From the NCBI GenBank assembly GCA_013816225.1, contig JACDEQ010000146.1:1-5769 (forward strand): DNA of 5,769 nucleotides. Reading direction: 5' to 3'. Numbering within the stretch: position 1 is the first letter of the stretch; each line of letters opens with the position of its first letter. Below are positions 5,597 through 5,769 of the stretch, piece after piece. The translations under genes and the position numbers were made by a program. The notes below the pieces were generated by a model. That model was not told where the DNA came from. It made no database searches and saw only the letters and a program-made list of their open reading frames with translations. This DNA comes from Armatimonadota bacterium (GTDB lineage Bacteria > Armatimonadota > Fimbriimonadia > Fimbriimonadales > ATM1).

Positions 5597-5769
5597 ATGA
5601 GGTCGATGAGAAGTCTATTATTCTCGACAGTTCTAGTTTCTGTTGCGTTGATTGCGCTTGCCGGCTGCTCGAAGTCCGGCGATAACGAAGGCGATGGGCC
5701 GTCTGGCACCGCGCTAAGCGGCAAGATCGTCGCTGACGGATCGAGCACCGTCTTTCCGATAACCGAAGC
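5597..5769 (+). CDS. pstS: PstS: phosphate-binding lipoprotein of the Pst ABC transporter (3' part outside window)
   Basis: PstS captures phosphate outside the cytoplasmic membrane and hands it to the PstABC importer. The first 57 residues are visible. A signal peptide with a hydrophobic core (LLFSTVLVSVALIALAGC) ends in lipobox LAGC with Cys24, so the protein should be lipid-anchored. A Gly/Ser/Asp-rich linker follows, and then 'IVADGSSTVFPITE' (44-57), the phosphate-binding loop at the start of the mature PstS domain. The ATG at 5597 has only a weak purine stretch (GTGGA) before it. An ATG three codons later is an alternative, with GAGG too close to it. A PHO-box-like repeat just upstream supports the assignment. 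pstC, pstA and pstB would be expected to the right of the window. Confidence 0.88.
   Translation, partial: MRSMRSLLFSTVLVSVALIALAGCSKSGDNEGDGPSGTALSGKIVADGSSTVFPITE

Overview
The window is moderately GC-rich bacterial chromosome. It has canonical AGGAGG-type ribosome sites, a TTG start, a predicted lipoprotein and a tRNA with an encoded CCA end. Nothing in it fixes the phylum. The lipoprotein PstS, the PD40 propeller and the DUF937 membrane protein would suit an environmental didermic lineage such as Armatimonadota, Acidobacteriota or Planctomycetota, but that is a guess.

Left part (1-2546, minus strand, read right to left): a compact ergothioneine cluster. egtD (histidine trimethyltransferase) overlaps egtB (iron-dependent sulfoxide synthase) by an ATGA junction. 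egtB in turn overlaps by 8 bases the start of an ABC-transporter ATPase of the osmoprotectant/quaternary-amine type, which runs off the left edge. EgtD turns histidine into hercynine and EgtB adds the sulfur. The coupled ATPase suggests that uptake or export of ergothioneine or another betaine is co-regulated with synthesis. No egtA, egtC or egtE is visible.

Middle (2605-3897, minus strand): a 430-residue protein of seven PD40/TolB-like repeats, probably a complete seven-bladed beta-propeller behind an N-terminal export signal. It is 58 bases upstream of egtD on the same strand, separated by a small hairpin, and may or may not be transcribed with it.

Next (about 3930-4499, minus strand): a decayed gene. 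Recognisable pieces of one protein family (motif 'IEVKSAGYVQS') lie in three alternating reading frames, so this stretch is called a pseudogene.

Right part: a tRNA-Ala(GGC) gene on the plus strand (4556-4631), then a minus-strand gene for a DUF937 protein with one membrane segment and a TTG start (4673-5470). A divergent intergenic region follows with a PHO-box-like 11-bp direct repeat, then the first 57 codons of a plus-strand pstS phosphate-binding lipoprotein that runs off the right edge.
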